Assembly: GCA_023228645.1 (NCBI GenBank)
Contig: JALOAT010000034.1
Coordinates: 1-44,075, forward strand
Reading direction: 5' to 3'
Length of the DNA: 44,075 bases
Source of the DNA: Gammaproteobacteria bacterium
GTDB taxonomy: Bacteria > Pseudomonadota > Gammaproteobacteria > Thiohalomonadales > Thiohalomonadaceae
Shown here: positions 1 through 8,173 of the stretch, in pieces
How positions within the stretch are numbered: position 1 is the stretch's first letter
Layout of the letters: each line of letters starts with the position of its first letter
Translations under genes and position numbers: made by a program
The notes under the pieces: generated by a model
What the model saw: only the letters and a program-made list of their open reading frames with translations
What the model was told of the DNA's origin: nothing
Databases searched by the model: none

Positions 1-9
1 TGCGTTCAT

Positions 10-84
10 GTGGGAGCGAGCGTCTGCTCGCGACAAGCTCACGCCCGTCGGGCCGAGCAGCGCAAGCAGAAGCTCGCTCCCGCA
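10..84. repeat. REP-like inverted pair
   Basis: A GTGGGAGCGAGC...GCTCGCGA unit at 10-34 faces an inverted copy ending GCTCGCTCCCGCAC at about 58-84, so the pair can fold into a hairpin. The unit closely resembles the REP sequences of Pseudomonas and relatives, which are mobilised by RAYT transposases. Related units lie at 2288-2361, 13304-13365, about 26971-26995, 30271-30295 and 35691-35717. No RAYT gene is visible in the window. Confidence 0.75.
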
Positions 85-99
85 CACGCCTGAGATCTT

Positions 100-130
100 C
101 TTCCCCGTGTTCCCCGTGTCCCCCGTGTTT
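100..130. repeat. CACGGGG-family arm (right half)
   Basis: Three near-identical 9-10 nt units (CCCCGTGTT-like) are followed by TTTAAAGC. This matches the right arm of the paired inverted repeats at 2243-2408, 26911-27052 and 27924-28079. Its left partner would lie before position 1, probably upstream of the REP pair at 10-84. The arm ends about 26 nt before the recG start codon. Confidence 0.7.
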
Positions 131-156
131 AAAGCTTCTTTCTTCACCCGCAGGCC

Positions 157-2229
157 ATGACCTCCCTCGACACCCTGCCCATCACCGCCATCAAAGGCAT
201 CGGCCCGAGTCAGGCCGAGCGGTTTGCGCGCCTCGGTCTGCGCACGGTGCAGGACCTGCTGTTTCACCTGCCCATGCGCTACCAGGACCGCACGCGGGTG
301 GTGCCCATGGGGGCGCTGCGGCCGGGCGACCAGGCGGTGGTGGAGGGGGAGGTGCTCCACACGGAGATCAAGTTCGGGCGGCGGCGCATGTTGCTCACGC
401 GCATCGCCGACGGCACCGGCAGCCTCACGCTGCGCTTTTTCCATTTCACCGCGGCGCAGCAGGCGGCGCTCGCGCGCGGCACGCGGCTGCGCTGTTTCGG
501 CGAGGTGCGCACAGGGGCGACCACCCTGGAGATGGTGCATCCGGAATACCGGCGCGTGGGCGAGGATGCGCCCGTGGAGGAACACTTCACGCCTATCTAT
601 CCGGCCACTGAGGGCCTGCAGCAGCCGTCGCTGCGTCGCGCCATTGATGCCGCGTTGGCTCGGCTCGACACTCATGCGCTGCCGGAGTGGCTGCCCGCCG
701 CGTTGCGCGAGGAACTGGCCTTTCCCGCCCTCGACCATGCCTTGCAGCTGTTGCACCGGCCGCCGCCGGACGTCGCCCTTTCCGCGCTGTCGGAAGGCCG
801 TCATCCCGCCCAGCGTCGACTCGCCTTCGAGGAGCTGCTGGCCCATCACCTGAGCCTGCGCCGGTTGCGTGAGCTCACCCGCCGCGAGGCCGCCTATCCG
901 CTCAAGCCCACGGGGAAACTCACCAAGGCGTTTCTCGACGCGCTGCCTTTCGAGCTTACCGGCGCGCAGCGGCGCGTGACGAAGGAGATCGCCGCCGATC
1001 TGCGCGGTGCAGCCCCCATGCAGCGCCTGGTGCAGGGCGACGTGGGTTCGGGCAAGACCGTGGTCGCGGCGCTGGCCGTGCTCATGGCCGTGGAGTCCGG
1101 CTACCAGGCCGCGGTGATGGCGCCCACTGAGATCCTCGCGGAACAGCACTACCGCAACTTCGCCCGCTGGCTGGCGCCGCTGGGTGTGAATGTGGTGTGG
1201 CTGTCCGGCCGGCAGAAGGGCAAGGCGCGGCGCGCGGCCGTCGAGGCGGTGGCCACCGGCGCGGCGCTGGTGGCCGTGGGTACCCACGCCCTGTTCCAGG
1301 AAGACGTGGAGTTCGCCGGCCTCGGCCTCGTCGTGGTGGACGAGCAGCACCGCTTCGGCGTGCACCAGCGCCTGGCGCTGAAGGAGAAGGGCGCCAAGGC
1401 GGGCCGCCATGCCCACCAGCTCATCATGACCGCCACCCCCATCCCGCGCACCCTGGCCCAGACCGCCTATGCGGATCTGGACCTGTCGGTGATCGACGAA
1501 CTGCCCCCGGGCCGCACCCCCGTTGAAACCGTGGTGGTGCCCGACAACCGCCGCGAGGCGGTGGTGCAGCGCGTGTATTCCGCCTGCGCGGAAGGGCGGC
1601 AGGCCTATTGGGTGTGCACCCTCATCGAGGAGTCGGACGTGTTACAGGCCCAGGCCGCGGAGGACACCGCGGTGCTGTTGCGCGAGGCCCTGCCCACCCT
1701 GCGGGTCGGCCTGGTGCACGGCCGCCTTAAACCTGACGAGAAAGAGGCGGTGATGAGCGCCTTCAAGGCGGGCGAACTGGACCTGCTGGTGGCCACCACG
1801 GTCATCGAGGTGGGCGTGGACGTGCCTAACGCCAGTCTCATGGTCATCGAAAATGCCGAGCGCCTGGGCCTGGCCCAGCTGCACCAGTTGCGCGGGCGGG
1901 TGGGCCGCGGCGCGGCCAAGTCGGCCTGCGTGCTCATGTACCACGGGCCGTTGTCGGAGACCGCGCGCGAGCGCCTGGCGGTGATGCGCGAGACCAACGA
2001 CGGCTTCGTCATCGCCCGCAAGGACCTGGAGATCCGCGGCCCCGGCGAACTGCTCGGCACGCGTCAGACCGGCCTGCAACAGCTGCGCATCGCCGACCTG
2101 GAGCGCGACGAAGACCTGCTGCCCCGCGTCGCCGAGGTCGCCGCCCAACTGCTGCGCGACTACCCGTCACACGTCCCGCCCCTGGTGGCGCGCTGGGTCG
2201 GCGACGACCAGCGCTACGCCCACGTCTGA
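157..2229 (+). CDS. recG: ATP-dependent DNA helicase RecG
   Basis: RecG is a cytoplasmic superfamily 2 helicase that remodels stalled replication forks and Holliday junctions. At 690 aa it has the normal full length. The N-terminal third carries the wedge/OB fold that grips branched DNA. The motor follows, with Walker A GDVGSGKT near residue 292, the DEQHRFG Walker B box, TATPIPRT (motif III) and GRVGRG (motif VI). The C-terminal TRG-type segment (FVIARKDLEIRGPGELLGTRQ) is spread over the last 90 residues. The ATG at 157 follows a repeat arm and has no strong Shine-Dalgarno, but the protein begins as RecG proteins usually do. ubiC follows after a 252-nt repeat-rich gap, so recG is probably transcribed on its own or from upstream. 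Identification is secure. Confidence 0.97.
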   Translation: MTSLDTLPITAIKGIGPSQAERFARLGLRTVQDLLFHLPMRYQDRTRVVPMGALRPGDQAVVEGEVLHTEIKFGRRRMLLTRIADGTGSLTLRFFHFTAAQQAALARGTRLRCFGEVRTGATTLEMVHPEYRRVGEDAPVEEHFTPIYPATEGLQQPSLRRAIDAALARLDTHALPEWLPAALREELAFPALDHALQLLHRPPPDVALSALSEGRHPAQRRLAFEELLAHHLSLRRLRELTRREAAYPLKPTGKLTKAFLDALPFELTGAQRRVTKEIAADLRGAAPMQRLVQGDVGSGKTVVAALAVLMAVESGYQAAVMAPTEILAEQHYRNFARWLAPLGVNVVWLSGRQKGKARRAAVEAVATGAALVAVGTHALFQEDVEFAGLGLVVVDEQHRFGVHQRLALKEKGAKAGRHAHQLIMTATPIPRTLAQTAYADLDLSVIDELPPGRTPVETVVVPDNRREAVVQRVYSACAEGRQAYWVCTLIEESDVLQAQAAEDTAVLLREALPTLRVGLVHGRLKPDEKEAVMSAFKAGELDLLVATTVIEVGVDVPNASLMVIENAERLGLAQLHQLRGRVGRGAAKSACVLMYHGPLSETARERLAVMRETNDGFVIARKDLEIRGPGELLGTRQTGLQQLRIADLERDEDLLPRVAEVAAQLLRDYPSHVPPLVARWVGDDQRYAHV

Positions 2230-2242
2230 TTGAAAACAGCCA

Positions 2243-2408
2243 AACCACGGGGGGCACGGGGAAGAAGGGAAAATGTTCTGGACTCATGTGGGAGTGAGCT
2301 TCTGATCGCGACAGGCTTGGGTCTCTCAGGCCGAGTATCGCGAGTGGAAGCTTGCTCCCACAACCGCCGGAAATCTTCTCCCCCGTGTTCCCCGTGCCCC
2401 CCGTGGTT
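2243..2408. repeat. Composite inverted repeat with REP pair inside
   Basis: The outer arms at 2243-2263 (AACCACGGGGGGCACGGGGAA) and 2388-2408 are a perfect 21-bp inverted repeat. The right arm continues outward by one further tandem unit from 2376. Between them sits a REP pair: GTGGGAGTGAGCTTCTGATC at 2288 and its inverted copy ending at 2361. The whole element fills the recG-ubiC gap and has no coding content. The open frames through it are artefacts of the low-complexity arms. Confidence 0.85.
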
Positions 2409-2464
2409 AAGCTTTTTGCCTTTTCTTGCTGGCGTTCCCCGAATCCGGAGCCCCCGGCGGCGTA

Positions 2465-2470
2465 TATAAT
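2465..2470 (+). promoter_or_regulatory. Candidate -10 box for ubiC
   Basis: A perfect TATAAT, inside GTATATAAT, lies 11 nt before the ubiC ATG. No convincing -35 hexamer is found at 16-18 nt upstream. Initiation from here would leave a leader of only about five bases, so the ubiC transcript might be leaderless. Confidence 0.45.
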
Positions 2471-2481
2471 CCGCGCCAGCC

Positions 2482-3009
2482 ATGAACCGCCGTCCCCACC
2501 TCCGCGAACCCGTCTGGCGCACTGTGCGCCAGCCCGCTTCGGTGTCCCCGCCGGCGGCGCTGCTGCCCTGGTTGCAGGACGGTTCGTCGCTCACCCAGCG
2601 ACTGGTGGACCGCTGCGGGCCGGCCTTTCGCGTCGAGTTGATCAAGCAGGCGCGCATCCGGCCGACGCCAGGCGAGGCCTTCGCGCTGGGCTTGCGTCCG
2701 GGCGCCTTCGCCCTGTTGCGCGAGGTTTATTTGTGTTGCGGTACGGAACGCTGGGTGTATGCGCGCACCCTCATCCCGGACGCCACCGCGCGCGGCCGCT
2801 ACCGCCGCTTGCAGCGTTTGGGTGAGCGGTCACTCGGTGGCTTCCTGTTCGCCCACCCGCTGATTGCCCGCGGACCCTTCCAGGTGGCCCTGGCCACCGT
2901 GACCGCCGTGGGCGAGCCGGTCTGGGCACGTCGCTCGGTGTTCCAGGTGAGCGGTCGCCGGCTCATGGTGAGCGAGTATTTCCTTCCTGCCTTTACGAGG
3001 ACGCTGTGA
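2482..3009 (+). CDS. ubiC: Chorismate lyase (chorismate--pyruvate lyase)
   Basis: UbiC removes pyruvate from chorismate to give 4-hydroxybenzoate, the first dedicated step of ubiquinone synthesis, in the cytoplasm. The 175-aa protein aligns along its length with E. coli UbiC (165 aa). The conserved LREVYLC segment contains the active-site Arg and VSEYFLPAF contains the catalytic Glu near the C-terminus. The middle block RLQRLGERSLGGFLF matches the family's QKLGKTPLGRYLF. No Shine-Dalgarno is obvious at the ATG. A TATAAT sits 11 nt upstream. The stop overlaps the GTG start of the next gene (GTGA), so the two are translationally coupled, as ubiC-ubiA pairs often are. Ubiquinone is the expected acceptor for Soe and Qmo further along the window. 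Confidence 0.9.
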   Translation: MNRRPHLREPVWRTVRQPASVSPPAALLPWLQDGSSLTQRLVDRCGPAFRVELIKQARIRPTPGEAFALGLRPGAFALLREVYLCCGTERWVYARTLIPDATARGRYRRLQRLGERSLGGFLFAHPLIARGPFQVALATVTAVGEPVWARRSVFQVSGRRLMVSEYFLPAFTRTL

Positions 3010-3833
3010 GGCCAGCCGCCGTCCGGTCCGTATCCGTGCACCTAGAGCGCCTGCGGGCCCTGGCGGGGATCCTGGCGCTCGATCGCAGTGCCGACGTCTG
3101 GTTGTTGCTGTTCCCCGCCCTGTCCGCCACCTGGTTGGCCACGCGCGGTGCGCCCGATGTGAGCGCCCTCATCGCCCTGCTGCTCGCCTACGCACTGGTG
3201 CGGGCGGCGGCCTGGATGTGGTACGTGCCGGGCGCGGCGTCCCCCGAAGGGATACCCATCGAACGGCGCCGTCTGGGCATGATGCTGTTCGTCGCAGGGC
3301 TGTGCTTTGCCGTTCCCCTCGGCTGGCCGGTGCTCATCCTGGTGCTCAGCCTTGGCCTGGCGATCGCCTGGTTTGCATTGCGCCGGCACAGTTACCTGGC
3401 CCAGCCCGTCCTGGCCACGGCGGTGGCACTGGTGGTGGCGTCCGCCTGGAGCGCCCAGCACGCCGGACCGGGCAAGGCCGCCGGCCTCCTTGGGCTTGCG
3501 ACGTTTTTGTGGGTGCTGGCGGCGCTGGTGACGCGCCTGCCCGAGCGAGAGGGGGCAAGCCTGGTCGCCGTGTTCGGACCCGCGCTTCCCCTGGTTGTGG
3601 CGGTCTTGCTGAGCTCGGCGTTGCTGGCCCTGTACCTGCTCGGACACCAGGTCGGGCTGGGGGTGTTCCACCGCATCGGGCTGATCACCGCCGGCCTGCT
3701 GACGGCCGCGTCGGTGGTGCGACTGGCCCTCGGCGATACGGGCGGTGCCTACACCCTGCAACTGTGGTGGGGCGGCGCCACCTTCGCGGGCCTCGCGGCC
3801 CACTACCTCTGCGCCTGCGCGGTACCTCCATAG
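3006..3833 (+). CDS. UbiA-fold membrane protein lacking catalytic Asp motifs
   Basis: The protein has 275 aa with about eight or nine hydrophobic helices. Its place directly after ubiC is that of ubiA, the 4-hydroxybenzoate polyprenyltransferase, and the sequence follows UbiA: LLLFPALSATWLA at 33-45 mirrors E. coli LLLWPTLWALWVA, and ALVRAA at 63-68 mirrors WLMRAA. The essential NDxxDxxxD motif is absent. Residues 69-82 read AWMWYVPGAASPEG where E. coli has the Asn/Asp-rich loop. The second motif (DRDDD) is also missing, with VTRLPEREGAS at 175-185 in its place. It should therefore not bind Mg-prenyl diphosphate in the usual way. Start is GTG, coupled to ubiC. It may be a non-catalytic paralogue, a regulator or partner of a true UbiA elsewhere, or a decaying gene with an intact frame. 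The family assignment is inference from alignment by eye. Confidence 0.7.
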   Translation: MRPAAVRSVSVHLERLRALAGILALDRSADVWLLLFPALSATWLATRGAPDVSALIALLLAYALVRAAAWMWYVPGAASPEGIPIERRRLGMMLFVAGLCFAVPLGWPVLILVLSLGLAIAWFALRRHSYLAQPVLATAVALVVASAWSAQHAGPGKAAGLLGLATFLWVLAALVTRLPEREGASLVAVFGPALPLVVAVLLSSALLALYLLGHQVGLGVFHRIGLITAGLLTAASVVRLALGDTGGAYTLQLWWGGATFAGLAAHYLCACAVPP

Positions 3834-3836
3834 GCA

Positions 3837-3860
3837 AAACTGTGATGCAATTCACAGTTT
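3837..3860. promoter_or_regulatory. CRP/Vfr-like palindrome before the msh operon
   Basis: AAACTGTGA-TGCAAT-TCACAGTTT is a perfect inverted repeat with 9-bp arms and a 6-nt centre. Its core, TGTGA-N6-TCACA, is the classical binding consensus of CRP/Vfr-type regulators. It lies about 115 nt upstream of mshI, and a TAGAAT at 3869-3874 could be a -10 element. It could instead be a hairpin ending the ubiC-ubiA-like transcript, but no T-run follows. Confidence 0.6.
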
Positions 3861-3972
3861 GAACCCGTTAGAATGCGTCTCGTGCTCCCTGGCGAGTCGG
3901 TAACGGACTGTCGACACGACAAAGAGTTAGGTGAGTCACTCGGTCCTTTTTCGACTCTTGGCGCATTAGAAC

Positions 3973-4932
3973 TTGGCCGCTCACAGAAAAAATCCGCTGC
4001 TCGCCTTCCTCCGCAAGCGCAACCACGTGAGTGGCGTCACGGGGCTCGCCGCGTCGCCTGGCGGGATAGGCATTGCGCGTATCGAGCAATTGCCCGGACG
4101 CGCGCCCGTGCTCGCCAGTTGCGAATTCCGTGAGTGCGCCGCCCCGGCGCAGCCGGGCATCCTCGCCGAACTCGTTCGCGAGCAACACCTCGACGCCGCG
4201 CACTGTGTGAGCGTGGTCGACGACAAGGACTTCTCCCTGCTCCTGGTGGAGGCGCCCCAGGTCGACCCTTCCGAACTCAAGGCCGCGGTGCGCTGGCGCA
4301 TCCGTGAACTCATCGATTTCCATATCGACGATGTCATCGTCGACGTGTTCGATATCCCGGGCCAGCAGGAACGCGGGCGTCCCAAACTCATGTACGTGGT
4401 CGCCGCACGCATCGCCACCGTGCAACAGCACATCGGCCTGCTGGAGGGGGCCGGCGTCGGCCTGCAGGTCATCGACATCCCGGAGCTGTGCCAGCGCAAT
4501 GTGGCCGCGCAACTTCCGGAAGATCAGAGCGGTGTTGCGGTCCTGCGACTCGGTCGCCACGGCGGCCTGTTGACGCTCACACGACAGGGAGCGCTGTACC
4601 TGTCGCGCAGCATGGATACCGGCGTGTCGCAGTTGCGCGACCCTGCGCAGCTGGAACGGCTGGTCGATGCCATAGTGCTCGAGGTGCAGCGCTCGCTGGA
4701 CTATTACGAGAGTCATTTCTCGTTGCCGCCTATCGGTACGCTGGTGATCGCGCCTACCGAGGAACCGCTGCCCGGACTATTGAGCCGGTTCGGCGCCAGC
4801 CTCGGTATTGCCGTACGCATGCTCGACATGAACGCGCTGTTCGAAACCACGGTCGCGCTGCCGGACGCGCTGCAGGCGCGTTGTTTCATGGCCATTGGTG
4901 CTGCGCTCAGACGTGAGGAGAAGGCCCTGTGA
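3973..4932 (+). CDS. mshI: MSHA biogenesis protein MshI (PilM-like)
   Basis: A 319-aa protein of the MshI/PilM type, with an actin-like fold that forms the cytoplasmic part of the type IV pilus alignment complex. Visible features are a basic N-terminus ending in LLAFLRKRN, which is typical of MshI, a GIGIARIE strand, and a helical segment LERLVDAIVLEVQRSLDYYE near residues 225-245 as in PilM. An in-frame TAG at 3967 means the start is TTG at 3973 or a later codon. A GTG at 4027 is possible but would remove the conserved basic start. It is the first gene of a seven-gene run in which each gene except mshM overlaps its predecessor by a few bases. The CRP-like palindrome at 3837-3860 lies upstream. 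Confidence 0.85.
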   Translation: MAAHRKNPLLAFLRKRNHVSGVTGLAASPGGIGIARIEQLPGRAPVLASCEFRECAAPAQPGILAELVREQHLDAAHCVSVVDDKDFSLLLVEAPQVDPSELKAAVRWRIRELIDFHIDDVIVDVFDIPGQQERGRPKLMYVVAARIATVQQHIGLLEGAGVGLQVIDIPELCQRNVAAQLPEDQSGVAVLRLGRHGGLLTLTRQGALYLSRSMDTGVSQLRDPAQLERLVDAIVLEVQRSLDYYESHFSLPPIGTLVIAPTEEPLPGLLSRFGASLGIAVRMLDMNALFETTVALPDALQARCFMAIGAALRREEKAL

Positions 4933-5543
4933 GCGCCCAGCAGATCAACCTCTACCAGCCGATCTTCCGCAAGCAGGAGAAGGTCTTTTCCGCCAGGGCA
5001 ATGGTCCAGGGCGGCGCGGGCGTGCTGGCGGGGCTGGTCCTGTTCTACGCCTTTGGTGCCTGGCAGGTGCGTGCCCTCGAGGTACAGCACGCCCAGGCCG
5101 AACAACGCCGCAGCGAGGCGCTGGCGCGCATCGATTCCTTGCGACAACTGCATCCGGAGCGCGGCCGCGACGCTGCCCTCGAGGCGCGCGTCCAGCAGCT
5201 GGCACAGGAACTGGATGCACGCACGCGCATCCTGACCCAGCTCGGTAGTGGTGCCGAAGGCAATACCAAAGGCTTTTCGGCGCACCTGGAAGGTCTCGCC
5301 CGTCAACGGCCGGCGCCTTTGTGGCTGACGCACATCGGCATCGCCGGCGCCGGCAATGACCTGCGGCTCGTGGGCCGGGCGCTGCAGCCGGAGGCCGTGC
5401 CCCAGTTTCTGCAACGCCTCGCCGGCGAGCCCGCTTTCAGCGGTGCACAGTTCCGTCACCTGACCATCACCCGCGCCGAGAAGTCCTCCCGTGTCGATTT
5501 CACGGTGCAGAGTTCGCTGCCCGAGAAAGGGGAGGCGCCATGA
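4929..5543 (+). CDS. PilN-like MSHA assembly protein
   Basis: This 204-aa bitopic inner-membrane protein has the PilN layout: a short cytoplasmic segment with INLYQPIFRKQ (residues 6-16, the PilN-type motif that binds PilM/MshI), one transmembrane helix at about 29-46, a periplasmic coiled coil at about 50-105, and a small alpha/beta domain. It should pair with MshI inside and MshJ outside. Translation starts at GTG, overlapping the mshI stop (GTGA). Its own stop overlaps the mshJ start (ATGA). MSHA loci name this gene inconsistently, so no symbol is given. Confidence 0.8.
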   Translation: MSAQQINLYQPIFRKQEKVFSARAMVQGGAGVLAGLVLFYAFGAWQVRALEVQHAQAEQRRSEALARIDSLRQLHPERGRDAALEARVQQLAQELDARTRILTQLGSGAEGNTKGFSAHLEGLARQRPAPLWLTHIGIAGAGNDLRLVGRALQPEAVPQFLQRLAGEPAFSGAQFRHLTITRAEKSSRVDFTVQSSLPEKGEAP

Positions 5544-6187
5544 AGCGGCGTGCGACTGCTCTTGCTGCCCGCATCGACGCGTTATCGCTGCGCGAGCGTG
5601 CGCTGGTGTTTCTGTCTGTGCTCGCGGCCCTCGTGTTCGGCTGGCAGACACTGCTCATGGACCCGCTGGAGGTACGCCAGACGCGCCTGATGGCGGGCAT
5701 CGAGAACATCCAGAAGAACGTGCAGGACATCGACGGCCAGATGCAGGCACTGCTCGAACAGCGCGTCGCTGATCCCGATGCCGCCAACCGCCGCCGCTTG
5801 GCCGAACTGGAGGCCGCCATCCGCGCCAGCGACGAGCGCCTGGGCGGTGCGGTGCGCGGCCTGGTCACCCCGCAGGAGATGGCGCAGGTACTCGAGGATG
5901 TGTTGACGCACCAAACCCGGCTGCGTCTTGTCAGTGTCGAAAGCCTGCCTGCGGAACCCTTGCTTGCGGCCGACGCGAGCACCGGCGCCGGGGTGTACCG
6001 CCATGGCATGCAGTTGGTGTTGGAAGGCTCGTTCCAGGGCACGGTCGACTACCTGCGTGCCCTCGAACAGCTGGGGCGCGCCCTGTACTGGGACGAGGCC
6101 GGCCTCGAAATGCTCGACTACCCGCGGGCGCGCGTGACCATCCGCGTGCATACGCTCGGACTCACGGAGGCCTGGATCGGTGTCTAG
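5540..6187 (+). CDS. mshJ: MSHA biogenesis protein MshJ (PilO-like)
   Basis: The 215-aa protein has one N-terminal transmembrane helix (about residues 22-42) after a basic segment, a long coiled coil (about 50-105), and a ferredoxin-like periplasmic domain that ends in hydrophobic strands. This is the PilO/MshJ architecture. PilO-type proteins dimerise with the PilN-type partner encoded just upstream and bridge the inner membrane to the secretin through the PilP/MshK lipoprotein-like subunit. Start ATG overlaps the previous stop (ATGA). The 3' end overlaps mshK by 8 nt. Assignment rests on fold pattern and gene order. Confidence 0.8.
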   Translation: MKRRATALAARIDALSLRERALVFLSVLAALVFGWQTLLMDPLEVRQTRLMAGIENIQKNVQDIDGQMQALLEQRVADPDAANRRRLAELEAAIRASDERLGGAVRGLVTPQEMAQVLEDVLTHQTRLRLVSVESLPAEPLLAADASTGAGVYRHGMQLVLEGSFQGTVDYLRALEQLGRALYWDEAGLEMLDYPRARVTIRVHTLGLTEAWIGV

Positions 6188-6512
6188 GATTGCTTTCCTG
6201 ATCCTCCTCTTGGCGCCCTTCCTCGCCTTCGCGATCGAGGACCCCATGCGCCCGCCCCAGGCGGCGCGGGCCGTCACGTCGGCGCGTAGCGTAGCGAGCT
6301 TCAAGCTCAGTTCCACCTTCATCGCGCGCGACGAGCGCCGCGCGGTCATCAACGGAAAGACGGTACGGGTCGGCGATGTCATCGCTGGTGCACGGGTGGA
6401 TGCCATCGAGCCCGCACTGGTGCGTCTGCGCCGGGGCGGCAGTGAAGTGGTGGTGCGGCTGCTGCCCACGCGCGTCAAGCAGTCGGCAACGGAAAAGCAG
6501 GAACAAGAATGA
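6180..6512 (+). CDS. mshK: MSHA biogenesis protein MshK (PilP-like)
   Basis: A 110-aa exported protein. The N-terminal hydrophobic stretch to AFA at residue 17 is a signal peptide, and the mature chain begins IEDPMRPP, the characteristic start of MshK/PilP/GspC-type proteins. The rest is a small beta-rich HR-like domain (FKLSSTFIARDERRAVINGK) that normally contacts the secretin's N-domain. The start is GTG and overlaps mshJ. The stop overlaps the mshL ATG (ATGA). No lipobox is visible. Confidence 0.8.
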   Translation: MSRIAFLILLLAPFLAFAIEDPMRPPQAARAVTSARSVASFKLSSTFIARDERRAVINGKTVRVGDVIAGARVDAIEPALVRLRRGGSEVVVRLLPTRVKQSATEKQEQE

Positions 6513-8161
6513 ACGCCAGAGCCTCATCCCTTTTTGCTGCGCTTGCGGCGGTTTTGCTGTTGACGTCCTGTGCGAGCCGCGGACCGACGCCCGCCGAGGA
6601 GCTGCGCGCGGCGCTTGCCGATGGCAAGAGTACGGCCGAACCAGGTGCCGTGCCCCCCGAGGTGAGCGAGGCGCTGCTGCCGCCCATCAACATCCAGTTG
6701 CCCGGCGCGGAAGACGCCGATGCGGAACCGCGCTTCGACGTGCGCGTGCGCGGTGTCCCGGCGCGCGATTTCTTCCTCGGTCTGGTGGATGGTACCGCCT
6801 GGAACGTGGTGGTGCCGCCCGAGGTGAGCGGAAGCATCTCCCTCGATCTCAAGAACGTGACCGTGCCGGAAGTGATGGAGATCGTGCGCCAGACCCATGG
6901 CTTCGAGTACGAGCGCGCCGCGGGGCGCTTTACGGTGCTGCCCGAGCGCCTGATGACGCGCATCTTTCATGTGGACTACATCGACATGAAACGCAGCGGC
7001 CAGTCGCAGATGAGCGCGGCGCCCGGCGAAGTCAGTCAGGCCGGTGCCACCACCATGGGCGATTCCGGCGGGCAGGCCATCGAGCGCACCACGGCCAGCG
7101 CCAACAGCTACTCGCGCATCAACACCGATTCGGACGCGCAGTTTTGGGCCACCCTGGCCGGTTCGCTGAACCAGTTGGTGGGCGGCGAGGGCCGCTCGGT
7201 CACGGTAAACGCGCAGTCGGGCGTGGTGGTGGTGCGTGCCATGCCGCGCGAGCTGCGCGCCGTGGCGGACTACCTGGAGGCCACCCAGGCCACCGTGCAG
7301 CGCCAGGTGATCCTGGAGGCGCGTATCCTGGAGGTGGAGCTGGCGGATGGTTATCAGTCCGGTATCAACTGGGCGGCGCTGCGCAACAACGCGGGTGAGA
7401 GTGGGGTGTTCGGCTTTGGCACCGACGTAACCGGCTCGGCCAGCGCGGCCACGTCGCAGAGCAACGCGGGTGGGCTCACCTTTACCGATTCCCTGACCAG
7501 CAATATCAGCCGCAGTTTCACCGTGGGCCTGTTCGCCCAGGACTTCACCGCCTTCATCGACCTGCTGCAGAACCAGGGCGAGGTGCAGGTGCTATCGAGT
7601 CCGCGCGTGTCCACGGTGAACAACCAAAAGGCCGTGATCAAGGTCGGCTCCGACGAGTTCTTCGTCACCAACGTGGACAGCACCACCACCACCGGCGCCG
7701 CCACCACCCAGCAGGTGAACGTGGAGCTCACGCCGTTCTTCTCCGGTGTGGCGCTGGACGTGCTGCCGCAGATCGGCCGCGACGGCGACATCATCCTGCA
7801 CGTGCACCCGTCGGTGAGCGAAGTGACCGAGCAGGTGAAGAACATCAACGCCGCCGGCGGCAACTTCACCCTGCCGCTCGCCGCCAGCACCATCCGCGAA
7901 TCCGATACGGTGATCCGCGCGCGCAACGGTCAGATCGTGGTGCTGGGCGGTCTCATGCAGACCCGCCAGGTGGAAGAGGAGACCGGCGTGCCGTTCCTCA
8001 GCAAGCTGCCCGTGCTCGGTTACTTGTTCAAGCACAAGAGTTTCAGTAAGCGCAAGAGCGAGCTGGTGATCCTGCTCAAGCCCACCGTGGTCGACTCCGG
8101 CCGCGTGTGGTCCGACCAGATCCAACTGTCCTCGCCCACCATCCGCTCCATGGCGCAGTAG
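6509..8161 (+). CDS. mshL: MSHA secretin MshL (outer-membrane pore)
   Basis: This 550-aa secretin forms the outer-membrane channel for an MSHA-type type IV pilus. The N-terminus is a lipoprotein signal with lipobox LLTSC at about residues 18-22. An STN-like domain follows (RFDVRVRGVPARDFFLGL, about 74-91), then an N1-type domain. The conserved secretin core runs from about residue 260 to 530, with VQVLSSPRVSTVNNQ and the terminal VPFLSKLPVLGYLFKHKS signature. The Ser/Thr/Gly-rich stretch around 155-215 is typical of secretin linkers. No AMIN domain is present, which separates it from PilQ. The 110-nt gap to mshM holds an ACACAGAG-type inverted repeat, the only break in the operon. Confidence 0.9.
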   Translation: MNARASSLFAALAAVLLLTSCASRGPTPAEELRAALADGKSTAEPGAVPPEVSEALLPPINIQLPGAEDADAEPRFDVRVRGVPARDFFLGLVDGTAWNVVVPPEVSGSISLDLKNVTVPEVMEIVRQTHGFEYERAAGRFTVLPERLMTRIFHVDYIDMKRSGQSQMSAAPGEVSQAGATTMGDSGGQAIERTTASANSYSRINTDSDAQFWATLAGSLNQLVGGEGRSVTVNAQSGVVVVRAMPRELRAVADYLEATQATVQRQVILEARILEVELADGYQSGINWAALRNNAGESGVFGFGTDVTGSASAATSQSNAGGLTFTDSLTSNISRSFTVGLFAQDFTAFIDLLQNQGEVQVLSSPRVSTVNNQKAVIKVGSDEFFVTNVDSTTTTGAATTQQVNVELTPFFSGVALDVLPQIGRDGDIILHVHPSVSEVTEQVKNINAAGGNFTLPLAASTIRESDTVIRARNGQIVVLGGLMQTRQVEEETGVPFLSKLPVLGYLFKHKSFSKRKSELVILLKPTVVDSGRVWSDQIQLSSPTIRSMAQ

Positions 8162-8173
8162 CATGAAGAGATT

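Noticed and set aside
2214..2657. Minus-strand frame encoding an NHGGHGEHGGE-rich peptide
   Set aside because: The peptide is just the translation of the CACGGGG repeat arms. Such frames are well-known annotation artefacts.
3973..8161. Considered as pilMNOPQ (standard type IVa pilus) instead of msh genes
   Set aside because: The secretin lacks an AMIN domain and is followed by ExeA-like MshM and TPR-type MshN, which is the MSHA order.
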